DNA of 64,000 nucleotides from CAVYEM01 sp963767635 (GCA_963767635.1 CAVYEM010000001.1:1426001-1490000); one strand, 5' to 3'; shown: positions 21,799 through 32,174, numbered from the stretch's first letter. Notes: generated by a model not told the origin, from the letters alone. Translations and numbers: made by a program.

Positions 21799-22915
21799 AT
21801 GACCGCCATGACATCGCTCGACGCACATCCGCTGGCGAAAATCGACTGGGACTACATCGAGTTCTACGTCGGCAACGCCAAACAAGCCGCGCACTATTAC
21901 TGCAGCGCATTCGGATTCGACCGGGTCGCGTATGCCGGCCCCGAAACCGGGGTGAGCGATCGGGCATCGTACGTGCTCGTGCAAAACAATCTGCGCTTCG
22001 TCCTCACCGCAAGCCTGCGGCCGGACGGCGAGATCACCGAGCACGTCGCACGGCACGGAGACGGCATCAAAGACGTCGCCATTCTCGTCGGCGATGCGAA
22101 ACAGGCGTACCGCGCGGCGATCGCAGCCGGTGCCACGCCGGTGCTCGAACCCACCGAATACCGCGACGCAGAGGGCCGGGTCGTCAAAGCAACGATTGCC
22201 GCGTACGGCGACACCGTTCACAACTTCATTCAGCGCGACGGATACGGCGGAGCGTTCATGCCTGGCTACGTATCCGATCCCAAAACGTTCGGCGCGACGC
22301 AGAAGCCGGAACTGCAGTTCGTCGATCACTGCGTTGGAAACGTCGGCTGGGGCGAGATGGATTCCTGGGGCGAGTTTTATGCGAAAGTCTTCGGCTTCTC
22401 GCAGACTGATCTCGTTCGACGACAAGGACATTTCCACCGAGTATACCGCGCTCAAGTCAAAGGTAATGACCGACGCGCAGCATCGCGTGAAGTTTCCCAT
22501 CAACGAGCCGGCGCACGGTAAGAAGAAATCGCAGATCGAGGAATACCTGGATTTCTACGGCAGCGCGGGCGTGCAGCACGTGGCCATCCGGACCGACGAC
22601 ATTATTTCCACGATTCGCGCCCTCAAAGCCAACGGCGTCGAATTTCTTGATACGCCCGACAGTTACTACGACGAGCTGGAAGCACGCGTCGGGCGTATCG
22701 ACGAGGCAACGCAGACGCTGCGCGATCTGCGCATTTTGGTCGATCGCGACGATCTCGGGTACATGCTGCAGATTTTCACCAAACCGCTGCAAGACCGTCC
22801 GACCGTGTTCTTCGAAATCATCCAGCGCAAAGGCAGCCTGAGCTTCGGCAAAGGCAACTTCAAAGCGCTCTTCGTCTCGATCGAAAAGGAACAGGAAAAG
22901 CGCGGCACGCTGTGA
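21799..22915 (+). CDS. hppD: 4-Hydroxyphenylpyruvate dioxygenase, one apparent frameshift
   Basis: Converts 4-hydroxyphenylpyruvate to homogentisate. It has two vicinal-oxygen-chelate repeats. The three Fe(II) ligands fit the His in VDHCVGNV, the His in GVQHVAIRT and the Glu in VFFEIIQRKG. The frame breaks near 22407: one extra base between GFSQ and LISFDDKD. Removing it gives 371 residues, the usual size. It is divergent from the fahA pair and reads into deoC with a GTGA overlap. Confidence 0.93.
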
Positions 22916-23808
22916 TCGACGCAGGGCCGCGCGCGATTGCCGTTGACGCCGTCATGCTGGAAGCGCGCGCCGGCGCGCTGGCCAAGCGATCGATCAAAGC
23001 CGGCGCAAAAGTCGAAGGCATTCGCCTCGCCATCGCGTGCATGGACCTGACGACGCTGGAAGGACGCGACTCCCAGGGCCGCGTGCGGTCCCTGTGCGCA
23101 AAGGCGCTTGCGCCCGCGCCGCAACTGCCCGGCGTGCCGAGCGTGGCCGCGGTGTGCGTCTATCCGACGCTCGTTCGCACGTGCAAAGAGGCCCTGCAAG
23201 GCTCTTCCGTCCGGGTGGCCTCCGTCGCGACGGCGTTTCCTAGCGGTTTGTCCAGCTTGGAGGTCAAGCTCGCCGACGCTAGCGCTGCGCTCGCCGCCGG
23301 CGCCGACGAGATCGACATGGTGATCGATCGCGGCGCATTTCTGTCCGGACGGTATCGCGAGGTCGCGGACGAGATCGCCGCCGTCAAGGGCGTGTGCGGA
23401 GAAACGCCGCTCAAGGTGATCTTGGAAACGGGTGAACTCGGCAGTTACGAGACCGTGCGCGCCGCGAGCGACGTAGCTTTGGAAGCGGGCGCGGACTTCA
23501 TCAAAACCTCGACCGGAAAAGTCACCACGAATGCGACCTTTCCCGTCGCGGTCGCGATGTGCGAGGCCATCCGCGATTACGCGCGCCGCACGGGCCGGCG
23601 CGTTGGGCTCAAAGTGGCGGGCGGATGCCGCAACACGAAACAAGCGCTCACGTATTTGGTGATCGTGAAGGAAACATTGGGCGAGGCTTGGCTCGATCCG
23701 CGCCTGTTTCGCATCGGCGCCAGTTCCTTGCTGGACGATTTGCTGATGCAATACGAAAAAGAACTCACGGGCAGTTACGCCGGCCCGGATTACTTTCCGA
23801 AGGACTAA
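22912..23808 (+). CDS. deoC: Deoxyribose-phosphate aldolase
   Basis: Cleaves 2-deoxyribose-5-phosphate to acetaldehyde and glyceraldehyde-3-phosphate through a Schiff base. The active-site Lys lies in ADFIKTSTGK, with the second conserved Lys in VGLKVAGG. Other signatures are EIDMVIDRGAFLSGRY and LKVILETGEL. The start is a GTG overlapping the hppD stop. The next gene is an aldehyde dehydrogenase 2 bp downstream, which could oxidise the acetaldehyde produced. About 298 residues, longer at the N-terminus than E. coli DeoC. Confidence 0.94.
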   Translation: MIDAGPRAIAVDAVMLEARAGALAKRSIKAGAKVEGIRLAIACMDLTTLEGRDSQGRVRSLCAKALAPAPQLPGVPSVAAVCVYPTLVRTCKEALQGSSVRVASVATAFPSGLSSLEVKLADASAALAAGADEIDMVIDRGAFLSGRYREVADEIAAVKGVCGETPLKVILETGELGSYETVRAASDVALEAGADFIKTSTGKVTTNATFPVAVAMCEAIRDYARRTGRRVGLKVAGGCRNTKQALTYLVIVKETLGEAWLDPRLFRIGASSLLDDLLMQYEKELTGSYAGPDYFPKD

Positions 23809-23810
23809 GA

Positions 23811-25256
23811 ATGGCGATTTTCGAGTACGCGCCGGCGCCGGAAACGACCAAACCGCAAATTCGCGGCCGGTACGGATTGTTCGTCGGCGGCGAGTGGGTC
23901 GCACCGAGCGACGGCCGATATTTCGATACGGATAATCCCGCCAGCGAGGAGCGCTTGGCGTCGGTGGCATACGCGAGTGCCGCGGACGTGGACCGTGCGG
24001 TGCGCTCTGCGCGGCACGCATACGAGAAGTACTGGCGCACGATGCGCCCCGCCGACCGTGCGAAGTACGTCTATCGCATCGCGCGCGCCATCACGGAACG
24101 ATCGCGCGAACTCGCCGTGCTGGAGACGCTGGACGGCGGCAAACCGATCAAGGAATCGCGCGACTTCGACATTCCGACGTCCGCCGCGCACTTCTTCTAC
24201 TACGCCGGCTGGGCCGACAAGCTCGAATGGGCGATGCGCGCCGGCCGCGAAGCGCGCCCACTCGGCGTCGCGGGACAGATCGTACCGTGGAATTTTCCGC
24301 TGCTGATGGCGGCGTGGAAGATCGCACCTGCGCTGGCGTGCGGAAACACCGTCGTGCTCAAGCCCGCCGAAACGACTCCGCTGACGGCGCTGGCGCTCGC
24401 GCGCATCGCGCAAGAGATCGATCTGCCGCCGGGCGTGCTCAACGTCGTCACAGGCGACGGTGCGACCGGCGCGGCGCTCGTCGCGCACCCCGACGTCGAC
24501 AAGATCGCGTTCACCGGCTCGACCGAAGTCGGCAAAATCATCGCCCGCACGCTGGCCGGCACGGGGAAACGTTTGACCTTGGAGCTCGGCGGCAAAGCGG
24601 CGCACATCGTCTTCGCGGATGCACCGCTCGATCAAGCCGTGGAAGGCATCGTCAACGGCATCTATTTCAATCAGGGTCACGTGTGCTGCGCGGGTTCCCG
24701 GCTGCTCGTGGAAGAGCGCGTCCACGACGAAGTCGTCGTGCGTTTGACGGATCGGCTGCAAACATTGCGCTTGGGCGATCCGCTGGACAAGAACACCGAC
24801 ATCGGCGCGATCAATTCGCGCGCCCAGCTCGACAAAATTAACGAACTCGTGCGCAGCGGCATCGATCAGGGCGCCGTGCTGGTGCAGCAGTCATGCGCGC
24901 TTCCCGAGCGCGGCTACTTCTTTCCCGCATCGTTCTTCACGGGCGTACAGCAGTCGCATCGCATCGCGCGCGAAGAGATTTTCGGACCGGTGCTTTCGGT
25001 ATTGACCTTCCGCACGCCCGACGAAGCCGTCGAAAAAGCCAACAATACGCCGTACGGGCTTTCGGCCGGAATCTGGACCGACCAAGGCAGCAAAAACATG
25101 TACATTGCCGCGCAGCTGCGCGCAGGCGTGGTGTGGTGCAATACGTTCAACCAATTCGATCCCAGTTCGCCGTTCGGCGGGTATCGGGAATCGGGCTTCG
25201 GGCGCGAGGGCGGCGTGCACGGCCTCTACGAGTACCTGGGCAACTCCGCCCATTGA
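23811..25256 (+). CDS. NAD(P)-dependent aldehyde dehydrogenase
   Basis: 481 residues starting at ATG 23811, two bases after deoC. It has the full ALDH fold: GQIVPWNFPLLMAAWKIAPA, the cofactor loop FTGSTEVGK, the catalytic Glu in LELGGKAAHIV, the catalytic Cys in NQGHVCCAGSR and the C-terminal SPFGGYRESGFGREGG. Position after deoC suggests that it acts on acetaldehyde, but substrate range cannot be told from the sequence. Confidence 0.93.
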   Translation: MAIFEYAPAPETTKPQIRGRYGLFVGGEWVAPSDGRYFDTDNPASEERLASVAYASAADVDRAVRSARHAYEKYWRTMRPADRAKYVYRIARAITERSRELAVLETLDGGKPIKESRDFDIPTSAAHFFYYAGWADKLEWAMRAGREARPLGVAGQIVPWNFPLLMAAWKIAPALACGNTVVLKPAETTPLTALALARIAQEIDLPPGVLNVVTGDGATGAALVAHPDVDKIAFTGSTEVGKIIARTLAGTGKRLTLELGGKAAHIVFADAPLDQAVEGIVNGIYFNQGHVCCAGSRLLVEERVHDEVVVRLTDRLQTLRLGDPLDKNTDIGAINSRAQLDKINELVRSGIDQGAVLVQQSCALPERGYFFPASFFTGVQQSHRIAREEIFGPVLSVLTFRTPDEAVEKANNTPYGLSAGIWTDQGSKNMYIAAQLRAGVVWCNTFNQFDPSSPFGGYRESGFGREGGVHGLYEYLGNSAH

Positions 25257-25275
25257 ACGGGGGTAAGAGTAGGCG

Positions 25276-26544
25276 ATGACCACGCTGACCGAACAACCGC
25301 TCCTCGCGCGAGAAGCGCTCGCCGATTGGTACCGGCGCAATCGCGAACGTTCCGCGCAGATATTCGGATTGATCGATCCGGCAGCGTATTACGCGCGTCC
25401 CATTCCGCTGCGCCATCCCTTCGCTTTTTACGAAGGACACATTCCGGCATTCAGCTTCTTGGTGCTAAACGAACGTGCTTTGGGCGAACAACCGATCGAC
25501 GCTGCGCTCGAGAAATTGTTCGAGCGCGGCATCGATCCGGCGGGCTCGGACGCCGCGGGCGCACACGCTCGTTCCGACTGGCCTGATAAAGCGGCGATTG
25601 AAGCGTTCGGGCGCGCCTGCGACGCCCGCGTGTACGACGCTATTGCGCGCGCCGTCCTCGTCGATTCCGCGGTGCCGCGCCTGGCGCGCGGGCAGGCCGT
25701 GTTCACCGTGCTCGAGCACGAGGCGATGCACCACGAAACGCTGCTCTACATCGTTCACCGGCTTCCGGCACACCTCAAGCGTGCCGTGCCGCAAGAGCAT
25801 CGTGACACCGCTGTGCCGCACAACGACTTCGTCGATATTCCCGCAGGCACGGCAACGCTGGGCGCGCAGCGCGATGCCCTTGCGTTTGGATGGGACAACG
25901 AATTTTGCGAGTACGACATGCAAGTGCCCGCGTTTGCCGTGCAGCGCTACCCGATCAGCAACGGCGAGTACCTGGAGTTCCTGCGCGCCGGCGGCGCGAT
26001 GCCGCCGTTTTGGATCGATCGCGACGGCCGCATGCTCCTGCGCGGCGTGTTCGAAGAATTGCCCTTGCCGCTCGCGTGGCCGGTGTACGTGACGAACGAA
26101 CAAGCTGTCGCGTATGCGGCCTGGAAAGGCTGCCGCGTGATGAGTGAAGCCGAGTATCATCGGGCGGCCTTCGGCACGCCGGAAGGATCGGAGCGCACGT
26201 TTCCCTGGGGCGATGACGCGCCCGACACGCAACACGGCAACTTCGATTTTCAGCGCTTCGATCCCGAGCCGGTGGACGCGCATCCCGCAGGCGCCAGCGC
26301 GTGGGGCGTGCACGATCTCGTGGGCAACGGCTGGGAGTGGACCTCCAGCGTCTTTGCGCCGTTTCCCGGTTTCGAACCGATGGCCAGCTACCCCGAATAC
26401 AGCGCCGACTTTTTCGACGGCAAGCACTTCGTCATGAAAGGCGCCTCGCCGGTGACGGCGCGCGAGCTGATCCGGCGCTCGCTGCGCAACTGGTTTTACG
26501 CAGATTATCCGTACATGTACGCAAAGTTCCGGCTGTGCCGATGA
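25276..26544 (+). CDS. EgtB-like sulfoxide synthase family protein (DinB plus FGE/SUMF1 domains)
   Basis: 422 residues. The N-terminal DinB-like helical domain carries candidate iron ligands in FYEGHIPAF and EHEAMHHETLLY, matching the three-His pattern of EgtB/OvoA non-haem iron enzymes. The C-terminal half is an FGE/SUMF1 fold (DFVDIPAGTATLGAQ, WDNEFCEYDM, GCRVMSEAEYHRAA, GVHDLVGNGWEWTSS). EgtB joins cysteine-type thiols to hercynine in ergothioneine synthesis. No EgtD methyltransferase is adjacent, so the exact substrate is open. The stop overlaps the next start (ATGA). Confidence 0.8.
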   Translation: MTTLTEQPLLAREALADWYRRNRERSAQIFGLIDPAAYYARPIPLRHPFAFYEGHIPAFSFLVLNERALGEQPIDAALEKLFERGIDPAGSDAAGAHARSDWPDKAAIEAFGRACDARVYDAIARAVLVDSAVPRLARGQAVFTVLEHEAMHHETLLYIVHRLPAHLKRAVPQEHRDTAVPHNDFVDIPAGTATLGAQRDALAFGWDNEFCEYDMQVPAFAVQRYPISNGEYLEFLRAGGAMPPFWIDRDGRMLLRGVFEELPLPLAWPVYVTNEQAVAYAAWKGCRVMSEAEYHRAAFGTPEGSERTFPWGDDAPDTQHGNFDFQRFDPEPVDAHPAGASAWGVHDLVGNGWEWTSSVFAPFPGFEPMASYPEYSADFFDGKHFVMKGASPVTARELIRRSLRNWFYADYPYMYAKFRLCR

Positions 26545-28169
26545 GGACCGCCTGCATTCTGCTGGCCGCGCTTTTGCTCGCCGTGGGTTGTTCCAAACAA
26601 ACGGCCGGAACGGGCAACACCAGCACGGCCCCCGCCGGGCACGGCGTGCTGCGCGTCGGCAATTGGGCCGAGCCGACCTCGCTCAATCCGTTGCTGGCAA
26701 CTTCGCAGGCTGAGACGTTTCTCTCGAGCCTCGCCTTCGATCAGCTCGTCACAATCGATGATCATCAGCGTGACATTCCGGATCTCGCGGCGCAGGTCCC
26801 GACGCAAGAGAACGGCGGGATTAGCCGTGACGGTCTGACGATCACCTACAAGCTGCGGCACAACGTGACGTGGCAGGACGGCGCGCCGTTTACCAGCGCC
26901 GACGTGAAGTTCAGTTGGCAAGCGGTGATGAACCCGAACAACAATGTCGTCGAGCGCAACGGGTACGACGTCGTTTCGTCCGTCGACACGCCGAGTCCTT
27001 ACACGGTCGTCTTTCATCTCAAACGCCCGTTCGCGCCGTTCGTCGATACCGTCTTCGGCGAGAGCGACGAGCCGTACGGGATCGTGCCCAAGCATATTTT
27101 GGACAAGTATCCCGATATCAACCGCGTGCCGTTCAATGAACTGCCGATCGGTACCGGTCCGTTCAAAGTTGCCCAATGGGTGCACGGCGACCACGTCACC
27201 TATGTTGCAAACCCGCACTACTTCCGCGGTGCACCGCTTTTGAGCCGGATCATCGTCAAGGTAATTCCCGACTCGAATACCATGGAAGCCGAAATACGTT
27301 CCCACGACATCGACTTCGGGAACGACATCGCGACGGCCAATTTAGCGCATCTCCACGGCACGGCCGGCATCATTACGCTGGTTCCAAAATCTCCAGCGTA
27401 CTTTTCCGTCGTGCTCAATACGAAGCGGCCGCCGCTGGACGATCTGCGCGTGCGCCGTGCGCTGGCCTATGGCATCAACGAAAAGCGCATCGTCAGTACC
27501 CTCCTTTTTGGGACGGGGATCGTCGCGCAGGGCACGGATCTTTCGCCGTTTTACTGGGCGTACGATCCGAACGTCATGCAGTATCCGTACGATCCCCAGA
27601 AGGCCAATCAGATGCTCGATCAAGCCGGCTGGAAGCGCGGCTCCAACGGCATCCGCGTGAAAGACGGCCGTCCGCTCTCGCTGCAACTTTCGTACGGCTC
27701 GGGCAATGCGACAGCCCGCGAGATGGGCGTGCAGATCCAGTCTGATCTGCGCGGAATCGGCGTCGACGTCCCGATCAAGACCTACAATTACACGGTTTTC
27801 TATGCGACCAAGGAGCTCGGCGGCATTTTGAACAGCGCAAAGTACGATATGGCGGAGTACGCGTGGATTTCAGGCGCCGATCCCAACGACTCTACGCAAT
27901 GGATGTGCGACCAGGTGCCGCCCACAGGCAACAACATTACGCAATACTGCAACCCCCAACTCGATGCGGCCGAGCGAACCGCACTCACGCATTACGATCG
28001 CGCCACGCGCAAGAAGGCGTACGCTACGACGCAGTCGCTGCTCGCCTCCGACGTGCCGGCGATTTTTCAATACTATCAAGGCGTGCGCTACGCGTTCAGC
28101 ACCTCGTTTAAAAACTTCCGGCCCAACGGCATTAGCGAAGGCTGGAATGCGTACGAGTGGAACATTTGA
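26541..28169 (+). CDS. Peptide/nickel-type ABC transporter solute-binding lipoprotein
   Basis: SBP_bac_5 (DppA/OppA) family, 542 residues. A lipoprotein signal ends in LLLAVGC. Signatures are RVGNWAEPTSLNPL, YKLRHNVTWQDGAPFTSADVKFSW, IGTGPFKVAQW and DLRVRRALAYGINEKRIV. It binds a peptide or similar ligand outside the membrane. No permease or ATPase genes are next to it, so the transporter partners lie elsewhere. Coupled to the preceding gene by ATGA. Confidence 0.92.
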   Translation: MRTACILLAALLLAVGCSKQTAGTGNTSTAPAGHGVLRVGNWAEPTSLNPLLATSQAETFLSSLAFDQLVTIDDHQRDIPDLAAQVPTQENGGISRDGLTITYKLRHNVTWQDGAPFTSADVKFSWQAVMNPNNNVVERNGYDVVSSVDTPSPYTVVFHLKRPFAPFVDTVFGESDEPYGIVPKHILDKYPDINRVPFNELPIGTGPFKVAQWVHGDHVTYVANPHYFRGAPLLSRIIVKVIPDSNTMEAEIRSHDIDFGNDIATANLAHLHGTAGIITLVPKSPAYFSVVLNTKRPPLDDLRVRRALAYGINEKRIVSTLLFGTGIVAQGTDLSPFYWAYDPNVMQYPYDPQKANQMLDQAGWKRGSNGIRVKDGRPLSLQLSYGSGNATAREMGVQIQSDLRGIGVDVPIKTYNYTVFYATKELGGILNSAKYDMAEYAWISGADPNDSTQWMCDQVPPTGNNITQYCNPQLDAAERTALTHYDRATRKKAYATTQSLLASDVPAIFQYYQGVRYAFSTSFKNFRPNGISEGWNAYEWNI

Positions 28170-28173
28170 GTAC

Positions 28174-29613
28174 ATGAACAAAGCCCAAATCACCGTAGCG
28201 CACGGCGACGGCATCGGACCCGAAATCATGGACGCGACGCTGCGCATCATTCTGGCCGCCGGTGCGCAGCTGGACATTGAAACGATCGAGATCGGCGAGA
28301 GCGTCTACAAGCGCGGCTTGAGCAACGGCATCGAAGATTCGTCCTGGGACTCGCTGCGCCGCACCAAAGTATTTTTGAAAGCGCCGATCACGACTCCCCA
28401 AGGCGGCGGCTTCAAATCGCTCAACGTGACCGTGCGCAAAACGCTGGGTATGTACGCCAACGTTCGGCCCTGCGCCTCGCTGCACCCGTACGTCGCCACG
28501 AAACACCCCAATATGAATCTGGTGATCGTGCGCGAGAACGAGGAAGACGTCTACGGCGGCATCGAGCACCGGCAGACCGAGCAGGTGACGCAGTGTCTCA
28601 AGCTGATTTCGCGCCCGGGAAGCGAGCGCATCGTCCGGTACGCGTTCGAGTACGCGCGCGCGAACAAGCGCAAAAAAGTGACGTGTTTTACCAAAGACAA
28701 CATCATGAAGATCACCGACGGGCTGTTTCACAAGATCTTCGATGACATCGCCAAGGAATATCCGGACCTAGAGAACGAGCACTGGATCGTCGACATCGGC
28801 GCCGCCAAGATGGCCGACACGCCCGAAGCGTTCGACGTGCTGGTGATGCCCAATCTGTACGGCGACGTGCTCTCGGACGTAGCCGCGCAGATTACCGGAT
28901 CCGTCGGCCTGGCGGGTTCGGCCAACATCGGCGATCACTGCTCGATGTTTGAAGCGATTCACGGTTCCGCTCCGCGGCGCGCGGGGCAGAATCTCGCCAA
29001 TCCATCCGGGCTGCTGCACGGCGCGCTGCTCATGCTCACGCACATCGGCCAAAGCGATGCGGCGGAACGCGCGCACAACGCATGGCTGACCACGATTGAG
29101 GACGGCATCCACACCTACGATATTTACAAAGAGGGCGTAAGCAAACGAAAAGTCGGCACCAGTCAATTTGCCGACGCCGTCATCGAACGGCTGGGCTCAA
29201 AGCCGCAGCACCTGCGGCCCGTCGAATACGCCAAAGGCGTGCAGATGGATATTTCGGCGCGGGCTGGGAACGGACGAGCGCGCAAAGTCCCCGTCGGCGT
29301 GGACGTCTTTATCGACGCACCTGCTGCCAAGCCGGACGAGATCGCGGCCAAACTACAGCAAGCCGGCGGCCGCGGCTCGCGGTTGACCGTCATCAGCAAT
29401 CGCGGCACCAAAGTGTGGCCGCAAGGCAATCCGGACACGTTCTGGAGCGATCACTGGTGCTGCCGGTTCGAGCGCGACGATAGCGAGTTTACGACCGCGC
29501 ATCTCGTGGGCGCAATCCAGGGCGTTGCCGACGCCGGATTCGACGTCGTCAAGACGGAAGGGCTCTACACGTTCGACGGAGCCCGCGGGTATTCGCTCGC
29601 TCAAGGTCAATAG
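28174..29613 (+). CDS. icd: Isocitrate dehydrogenase, Thermus-type with C-terminal extension
   Basis: 479 residues. The first ~340 are a standard beta-decarboxylating dehydrogenase (AHGDGIGPEIMDATLRII, NVRPCASLHPYVA, VIVRENEEDVYGGIEH, YGDVLSDVAAQITGSVGLAG, EAIHGSAPRRAGQNLANPSG). The remaining ~130 form an extra domain like that of the Thermus thermophilus enzyme rather than of E. coli Icd. It makes 2-oxoglutarate in the TCA cycle. Cofactor choice cannot be fixed here. Confidence 0.88.
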   Translation: MNKAQITVAHGDGIGPEIMDATLRIILAAGAQLDIETIEIGESVYKRGLSNGIEDSSWDSLRRTKVFLKAPITTPQGGGFKSLNVTVRKTLGMYANVRPCASLHPYVATKHPNMNLVIVRENEEDVYGGIEHRQTEQVTQCLKLISRPGSERIVRYAFEYARANKRKKVTCFTKDNIMKITDGLFHKIFDDIAKEYPDLENEHWIVDIGAAKMADTPEAFDVLVMPNLYGDVLSDVAAQITGSVGLAGSANIGDHCSMFEAIHGSAPRRAGQNLANPSGLLHGALLMLTHIGQSDAAERAHNAWLTTIEDGIHTYDIYKEGVSKRKVGTSQFADAVIERLGSKPQHLRPVEYAKGVQMDISARAGNGRARKVPVGVDVFIDAPAAKPDEIAAKLQQAGGRGSRLTVISNRGTKVWPQGNPDTFWSDHWCCRFERDDSEFTTAHLVGAIQGVADAGFDVVKTEGLYTFDGARGYSLAQGQ

Positions 29614-29661
29614 CGCCGCATATCGTTTTATCCCCGCGGCGCTCGGAAACAAGTTCATGAG

Positions 29662-32148
29662 ATGAACACTTCCGACACCGTTTCGTTTCGCCCAAACATC
29701 ACGACCAGCCGCGACGGCACGACCAAACTGCGCTGGCCGCACAATTTCGGCGCATACCGGCTCACGGACCATGACCTGGCAGCCGGCAGCACGCTGGGCA
29801 GCCCGAAGCTGCAGTTGAAAATCAAAGCGACCGGCGCATTGGAGCACGTCTACAGCGTCGACACCGGCAGCGCGCTGTTCGGCGCATTCGTACTCAAGCA
29901 CTGGGACGAGACGACCGGAATGAAGCTCGACGCGATCTCGGGTCACTTCTTTTTGTATCCCGAGCACCAAGAACACCGGTACATGCTCAGCAACGGCGTC
30001 TACGTGTTCGAAGACATTTTCGTCTACAGCCCCTCGCCCGGCGATGACGGGATCGTCGCGCCGCCGCTGGCGTATTACATCATCGATTTTACCAACGACT
30101 CTGAAGAGGAACAGCGGATCGGCACGTACGCGTTTGCGCGCCTGAGCACAAATATCGACGAAGATCTCGACGTCTCGTACGATGAGACACTGCGCGCGCT
30201 TGTGGTGTACGACAAGAAACAGTCATCGTCGGCGCGCATGGTAGGCGCCTCGCGAAAGCCCGCGAGCTACGAGGTTTCGCTCGATCACGCCAAAGCCGTG
30301 ACGGGCACGTGGCCAGGAAAGCTTTCGGGCAACACCGACGCACCGTCGGGCATGTCGTGCGGAATCATGCAGTTTTCGACGGTGCTGGACAAGCGCGAAT
30401 CCGCGAGTTTGATCTTCACCTTCGCGCTTTGCGCCGGTGGTCCGGACGAGGTTCGCCAAGCATACGGCAGCGCGCCGAAAATAGCTAAAGCGCTGCAGGA
30501 AACGCAGGCGCATTATCACGATTCGCTGGAGAGCTCCGTCGCCCTTACGCCCAATGCGGAGATCAATCGCGGCGTGCTGTGGGCCAAAGCCAATATGGAG
30601 CGCGTGTTGCTCAAACCGCAAAGCGGCTGGACGCTCACGAACGATCCGCGCGAGTCCACCAAAGCGGTAGGACGCGACGTTGCCTGGTTCTGTGCGGGAA
30701 CCGATTACTTTCGCCCCGAGTTTTCACGTGAGTGCCTGCAGCAGTTCATCAAACGCCAAGAGCCGGACGGCAAAATCGTCGAGTACTACGACATGCTTTC
30801 GGGCGAAACCGACGACTACGGGCTGAACGTCAACGACAACACACCGCTCATCGTCTGGAGTCTGTGGCACCACTACCAAATTACCGGCGATCGGCGGTTT
30901 CTCGAGGATGTGTACGAGGGCGCCGCCAAAGCCGGCCGGTACCTCGCAGGGCAGCGCAACGATCAGGGTCTGGTGTGGTGCACCTCGGAAAAAACCGGCG
31001 CGCACGGGATCGTGGGCTGGCGCAACGTCATCGAGGGATATCGCCTCAGCGGCGCAACGACCGAGATCAACAGCGAATGTTACGCCGCGTTCCGCTGCAT
31101 CGCGCACATGGCCAAGGAAATGGACGATGAAGGAACGGGCACGGAATTCGAGCAGTTGGCGCGCGATCTGAAGGACGCCGTCAACCGGCACCTCTACAAC
31201 CCCGGCAACGGGCTGTACTATCTCAACATCGACGTCGACGGACTTGCGCGCAGCGATATCACGGCCGACTTAGTCTTTCCCGTCATGTTCGGCCTTGCGG
31301 ACGAGGACGTTGCGGCGCACATCGTTCGCCGGCTGAGCGACCGCGATTTTTGGACGTCGGGCGGCATGCGCACCATCCCGCACGATGCCGTCAATTATAC
31401 GCCTGACGAGGCCAGCGGATGTCTGGGCGGAGTCTGGAACGGCGTGACGTTTTGGTATGCGAAGGCCGCGGCGGCCTACATTCCCAATTTCGCGAACGAA
31501 GCGCTCACGGTCGGCTTCAAAAATTACGCTCGCGACCCGCAGCGCAACAATACCGTACCGGGCCAGTTTTCCGAATGGCTGCACGGTGAAACGCTCGTGA
31601 ACCAAGGCATGTCGCTCTCACCGTGGTTTCCGCCGCGCTATGTTTGGGCGGTCATCGAAGGAATACTCGGACTTGATATTTCTGAAAATCGCCCGCGTCT
31701 CTCGCCGCACATGCCGGACGATTGGAGTTGGTGCGGGCTGCGCAATTTTCCTTATCGCGGCAAGCGCATCACGTGGTTCGTCGCGCGGTTTCCCGAAATG
31801 CAGGCCTGGTCGAACCAAGCCTTCGATTCGAACGTCAACGTCGAGGTGATGGCGCAGGACCTGAGCGAACGCGTTCAGACCAGCGGCGACGACGTGCTGC
31901 CGATCGCGGTAGGCGACGACACGAGAATCGTTGCGTTGCTCGGGAGCACGTCGGATCGCACCGTCACCACTGCGTTCCGCCTGCGCGAACCGCAGGCCGG
32001 ATCGTACGATATTCGGCGGTACGATAGTCTGAAAAAATCCTGGCACGAAGGCTCGCGCGTGAAGGATGCCGAGCTCGCGGCGGGACTCACTGCCATCATC
32101 GAACCGAAGGGCTTCCATCTGGTCGAAATGCGCCACGTGGCGGACTGA
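29662..32148 (+). CDS. Six-hairpin glycosidase superfamily protein, probable glycoside hydrolase
   Basis: 828 residues, no signal peptide. The N-terminal ~290 are beta-rich (KLRWPHNFGAYRLTDHDL, GHFFLYPEHQEHRY). The rest has the repeated helical pattern of an (alpha/alpha)6 barrel, with acidic and aromatic motifs GRDVAWFCAGTDYF, EYYDMLSGETDDYG, LVFPVMFGLAD and CLGGVWNGVTFWYAKAAAAY. A short C-terminal beta domain follows. The shape is that of debranching-enzyme-, GH63- or GH94-like families, but I cannot name the substrate. Possible catalytic acids are the D/E residues of GETDDYG and PDEASG. Confidence 0.65.
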   Translation: MNTSDTVSFRPNITTSRDGTTKLRWPHNFGAYRLTDHDLAAGSTLGSPKLQLKIKATGALEHVYSVDTGSALFGAFVLKHWDETTGMKLDAISGHFFLYPEHQEHRYMLSNGVYVFEDIFVYSPSPGDDGIVAPPLAYYIIDFTNDSEEEQRIGTYAFARLSTNIDEDLDVSYDETLRALVVYDKKQSSSARMVGASRKPASYEVSLDHAKAVTGTWPGKLSGNTDAPSGMSCGIMQFSTVLDKRESASLIFTFALCAGGPDEVRQAYGSAPKIAKALQETQAHYHDSLESSVALTPNAEINRGVLWAKANMERVLLKPQSGWTLTNDPRESTKAVGRDVAWFCAGTDYFRPEFSRECLQQFIKRQEPDGKIVEYYDMLSGETDDYGLNVNDNTPLIVWSLWHHYQITGDRRFLEDVYEGAAKAGRYLAGQRNDQGLVWCTSEKTGAHGIVGWRNVIEGYRLSGATTEINSECYAAFRCIAHMAKEMDDEGTGTEFEQLARDLKDAVNRHLYNPGNGLYYLNIDVDGLARSDITADLVFPVMFGLADEDVAAHIVRRLSDRDFWTSGGMRTIPHDAVNYTPDEASGCLGGVWNGVTFWYAKAAAAYIPNFANEALTVGFKNYARDPQRNNTVPGQFSEWLHGETLVNQGMSLSPWFPPRYVWAVIEGILGLDISENRPRLSPHMPDDWSWCGLRNFPYRGKRITWFVARFPEMQAWSNQAFDSNVNVEVMAQDLSERVQTSGDDVLPIAVGDDTRIVALLGSTSDRTVTTAFRLREPQAGSYDIRRYDSLKKSWHEGSRVKDAELAAGLTAIIEPKGFHLVEMRHVAD

Positions 32149-32174
32149 CGGGTCCCAACTTACGCTGCATAATA

